A stretch of DNA of 22,511 nucleotides, from contig DOCI01000031.1 of NCBI GenBank assembly GCA_003503535.1, forward strand, positions 7,230-29,740, given 5' to 3'. This DNA comes from Planctomycetaceae bacterium (GTDB lineage Bacteria; Planctomycetota; Planctomycetia; Planctomycetales; Planctomycetaceae). Positions within the stretch are counted from its first letter, which is position 1; every line of letters begins with the position of its first letter. The translations under genes were made by a program, and so were the position numbers. Positions 20,592-22,511 of this stretch are shown here, in pieces. Under the pieces are notes generated by a model that saw only the letters and a list, made by a program, of their open reading frames with translations, had not been told where the DNA came from and searched no databases.

Positions 20592-21689
20592 CTAAATCAG
20601 CCCCCTCAACACGTCTCTCAACCGTCGTTCAGCTTCTTTGTTGTATTCCTCGTATAGGTCGATGCCCACATACCTGCGGCCATTATTCAATGCAGCCACA
20701 CCTGTTGAAGCAGCACCAGAGAAGCAGTCCAGCACGATCCCATTGCGAGGTGCTGAACAACGGATGCAAGGCTCAATAAGTTCAGGTGGAAATGTTGCTT
20801 TGTGCGAGCCTGCATAATGCCCAACGTTGACCCTCCAAACATTACGAATATTCTTCCCGTCTGGATGCGGGTAGACTAACTTAGAACCAATTGAGTTCGA
20901 GCCAATCTCCGGGTGGTCGTATGTTGAATAATCGGACCTTTTCTTCACACGTGGATTTGTTACATAAGGCACACGAACAGAGTCGATGTCATAGTAATTC
21001 TTTGAAGATTTCGTCATCATCAGAATCTTTTCCGTGCACGACGACGGTCGGCACCTAGCCCCGTCAGGATGTCTGTTCGGCTTGTCCCAGATATTTTCCT
21101 GACGATAGTTCCACCCATCAGCTACAAGTGCCATTGCCAATCTATCGGGGAGTTGCATCAAATTACCTTTAAGAACACCTGCACTTTTAAGTGATCGAGA
21201 ATACTGGTCGCCAATGACAATCCAGCACGTTCCGTCATCTCTGATGACTCGTTTTACTTCACGAAACACTCTGACAAGATTTTGAATATACTCCGCCAGC
21301 GTTTCTTCTTTGCCAATCTCTTGGAGATTACCGTAACGACGCAGATTGAAGTATGGAGGACTAGTCACGCAGCAATCCACTGAACCATCATCAAACTGAG
21401 ACAGTACATCGAGGGAATCTCCAGTGAATAATGAGAACGGAGTATTATGAGGAAGCGGCTCACCTCCTTTTCTTCCGCATGGAACTACAAACTCCAGACG
21501 CCCTCCTGAAAGTGGAATGTGATTCCAGTCGCACAGGTGTCCGTTGAGATAAGGTTGGGCTTCAGGCGGAATGCCCATCATTTGACGGCATCCCTCGTAA
21601 CATTCCTTGACGCTAATGTCATAGCAAGGGAGTACTGCTTCGTACATCCAATAGGTCACTGATAAAACATTCGGCGTTTTCATAATCAT
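20592..21689 (-). CDS. SPPY-type DNA methyltransferase with N-terminal beta-grasp-like module
   Basis: The start is the ATG at 21689 with AAAGGA 7 bases upstream; the frame runs further to 21800 without a site. The 365-residue product carries the shared module at about residues 8-76 (DISVKECYE, PYLNGHLC, then SGGRLEFVVPCGRKGGE). The methylase follows in beta-class order: catalytic TSPPYF at 109-114, a central target recognition region, and the SAM-binding DCFSGAAST at 321-329 near the C-terminus. SPPY is typical of N4-cytosine methylases and some N6-adenine ones. No cognate restriction enzyme is adjacent, so it is an orphan methylase or a partner of the flanking module proteins. It lies between the two winged-helix genes on the same strand. 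Confidence 0.9.
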   Translation of the reverse strand: MIMKTPNVLSVTYWMYEAVLPCYDISVKECYEGCRQMMGIPPEAQPYLNGHLCDWNHIPLSGGRLEFVVPCGRKGGEPLPHNTPFSLFTGDSLDVLSQFDDGSVDCCVTSPPYFNLRRYGNLQEIGKEETLAEYIQNLVRVFREVKRVIRDDGTCWIVIGDQYSRSLKSAGVLKGNLMQLPDRLAMALVADGWNYRQENIWDKPNRHPDGARCRPSSCTEKILMMTKSSKNYYDIDSVRVPYVTNPRVKKRSDYSTYDHPEIGSNSIGSKLVYPHPDGKNIRNVWRVNVGHYAGSHKATFPPELIEPCIRCSAPRNGIVLDCFSGAASTGVAALNNGRRYVGIDLYEEYNKEAERRLRDVLRGLI

Positions 21690-21846
21690 TTCTTTTTCCT
21701 TTAATATTTCCAAGTTCTTATAGTGGCTTCTGCGACTTGGAATTTCGCAAAAAAGCCCATGTTTAGACTGAAACTGTGTGCTGCACTCTTGGATTATCAC
21801 CTCTGTATATGGGATCGAATATGGACTACTTTGGGAGAACCTGCTC

Positions 21847-22494
21847 CTAATGCGGCTTTAATCGATACCCTGCTGATGAAGACTCAATTATTCGGCCTAC
21901 ACCAGACGCATGCGGTAAAAGAATAGCTGTGATCTTCTTATCGAGCCGTCCAAAGAATTTGACATGCTCGAATCGAGACTTTATTTGACGCTGAGTTCGA
22001 AATTCCCCATTTGCCTCGTGCAAACACTTGAGGACGGCTGCGAGTTCAATGTCGATTTCGTAGAGAGTGTTATTGAATACGAAGGCACCTTGTTCAACAT
22101 CGACCTGCATATCCACGAAGTTAGAAGGATGATTTGCGGGATCTGTCAGCCATCGATTCAAAGAAATGAATTCGGATATCGGAAGCGGTCCATTATCTTC
22201 ATTCAGATGACCAGCTTCGATTAGACGGGCAATACCTTCCTCTCCCCATATTCTTTTGAATTCTTCAGGATCAAGTGAATTCTGTAACCCTTTCGATCCA
22301 CCCTCTTTCAAAAATTCGAGACGATCATCTGCTGCCAGAACGTAATCCTCACCGACCCGCTTACAATTAACATAAGCATCGATAACTGAAGGAAGATTAA
22401 GCACCTCCTTTAAAATTTCTTTAGCCTCGTTAACTGAAACTCCTTCGAGGTCATAATTAATTTGATTTGATCCATAAACAATTTGAACAGACAT
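21847..22494 (-). CDS. Beta-grasp-like module with C-terminal winged-helix-like domain (copy 2)
   Basis: A 215-residue protein. Residues 1-70 share the module of copy 1, position for position (LNLPSVIDAYVNCKRVGED at 32-50, LEFLKEGGSKG at 59-69). A conserved xxIWGEEGIARLIEAG linker follows (82-95), equivalent to the VALWGRPVFDELISNG of copy 1. The C-terminal part (130-215) differs from copy 1 but ends like a response-regulator effector domain (DIELAAVLKCLHEANGEFRT, then IIESSSAGYRL). The AGGAG ribosome site lies in the leader shared with copy 1. It may regulate or accompany the methylase gene that follows. DNA binding is inferred. Confidence 0.7.
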   Translation of the reverse strand: MSVQIVYGSNQINYDLEGVSVNEAKEILKEVLNLPSVIDAYVNCKRVGEDYVLAADDRLEFLKEGGSKGLQNSLDPEEFKRIWGEEGIARLIEAGHLNEDNGPLPISEFISLNRWLTDPANHPSNFVDMQVDVEQGAFVFNNTLYEIDIELAAVLKCLHEANGEFRTQRQIKSRFEHVKFFGRLDKKITAILLPHASGVGRIIESSSAGYRLKPH

Positions 22495-22511
22495 ATTTCT
22501 AGCTCCTAATA
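22489..22511 (-). repeat. Shared leader/start sequence, copy 2 (reaches the window edge)
   Basis: Identical over 23 bases to 20377-20399. Because it continues to the last base of the window, the shared leader may be longer. Confidence 0.9.

Overview
The window most likely comes from a planctomycete or close relative. The best single clue is the secreted protein at 12870-13349, which matches a lineage-restricted family (TIGR03067) that is abundant in Planctomycetota. Moderate base composition, mixed-strand accessory genes and several genes without recognisable families fit an accessory region of such a genome. Species cannot be named from sequence reading alone.

Left part (193-9798, all + strand): one tightly packed operon built on a type I restriction-modification system. 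The order is hsdM, hsdS, a separate PD-(D/E)XK-type nuclease gene, hsdR, an unknown gene, a short broken reading frame, and a large GHKL (MutL/MORC-like) ATPase that carries its own PD-(D/E)XK motif at its C-terminus. Nearly every junction is a 4-base GTGA or ATGA overlap, so the genes are probably translated together. Three independent nuclease-type active sites therefore lie in one transcription unit, which looks like an expanded restriction system. Downstream come a zinc-ribbon protein (10104-10526) and a convergent HEPN-type protein (10663-11376).

Middle (11377-16101): an AT-rich, gene-poor stretch holds a 185-bp non-autonomous transposable element (MITE) with 20-bp terminal inverted repeats and a 10-bp target duplication (11866-12070), and a possible 45-residue membrane peptide. 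Then come a coupled pair of a tiny basic protein and a truncated DUF1963-like membrane protein, the TIGR03067 lipocalin-like secreted protein, an isoprenylcysteine-methyltransferase-type membrane enzyme, and a three-gene overlapping operon alkB-frnE-doxX on the minus strand (DNA/RNA dealkylation plus thiol-redox functions). A small membrane protein diverges from alkB.

Right part (16312-22511, all minus strand): an accessory island. It contains a SprT-like zinc protease behind two small regulators or unknowns; a 0.5-kb non-coding region with about 3.5 diverged tandem repeats, a chain of hairpins and a rho-independent terminator; two unknown proteins; and three genes that share an N-terminal module of about 70 residues resembling a beta-grasp (ThiS/TGS-like) fold. 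In those three genes the module is fused to an OmpR-type winged helix (19711-20382), a SPPY-type DNA methyltransferase (20592-21689) and a second winged-helix-like domain (21847-22494). The two winged-helix genes have identical 5' leaders and nearly identical module DNA but unrelated C-termini, as expected of a shuffled N-terminal tag. This shared module and the repeat/hairpin RNA candidate are the two strongest leads for something undescribed.
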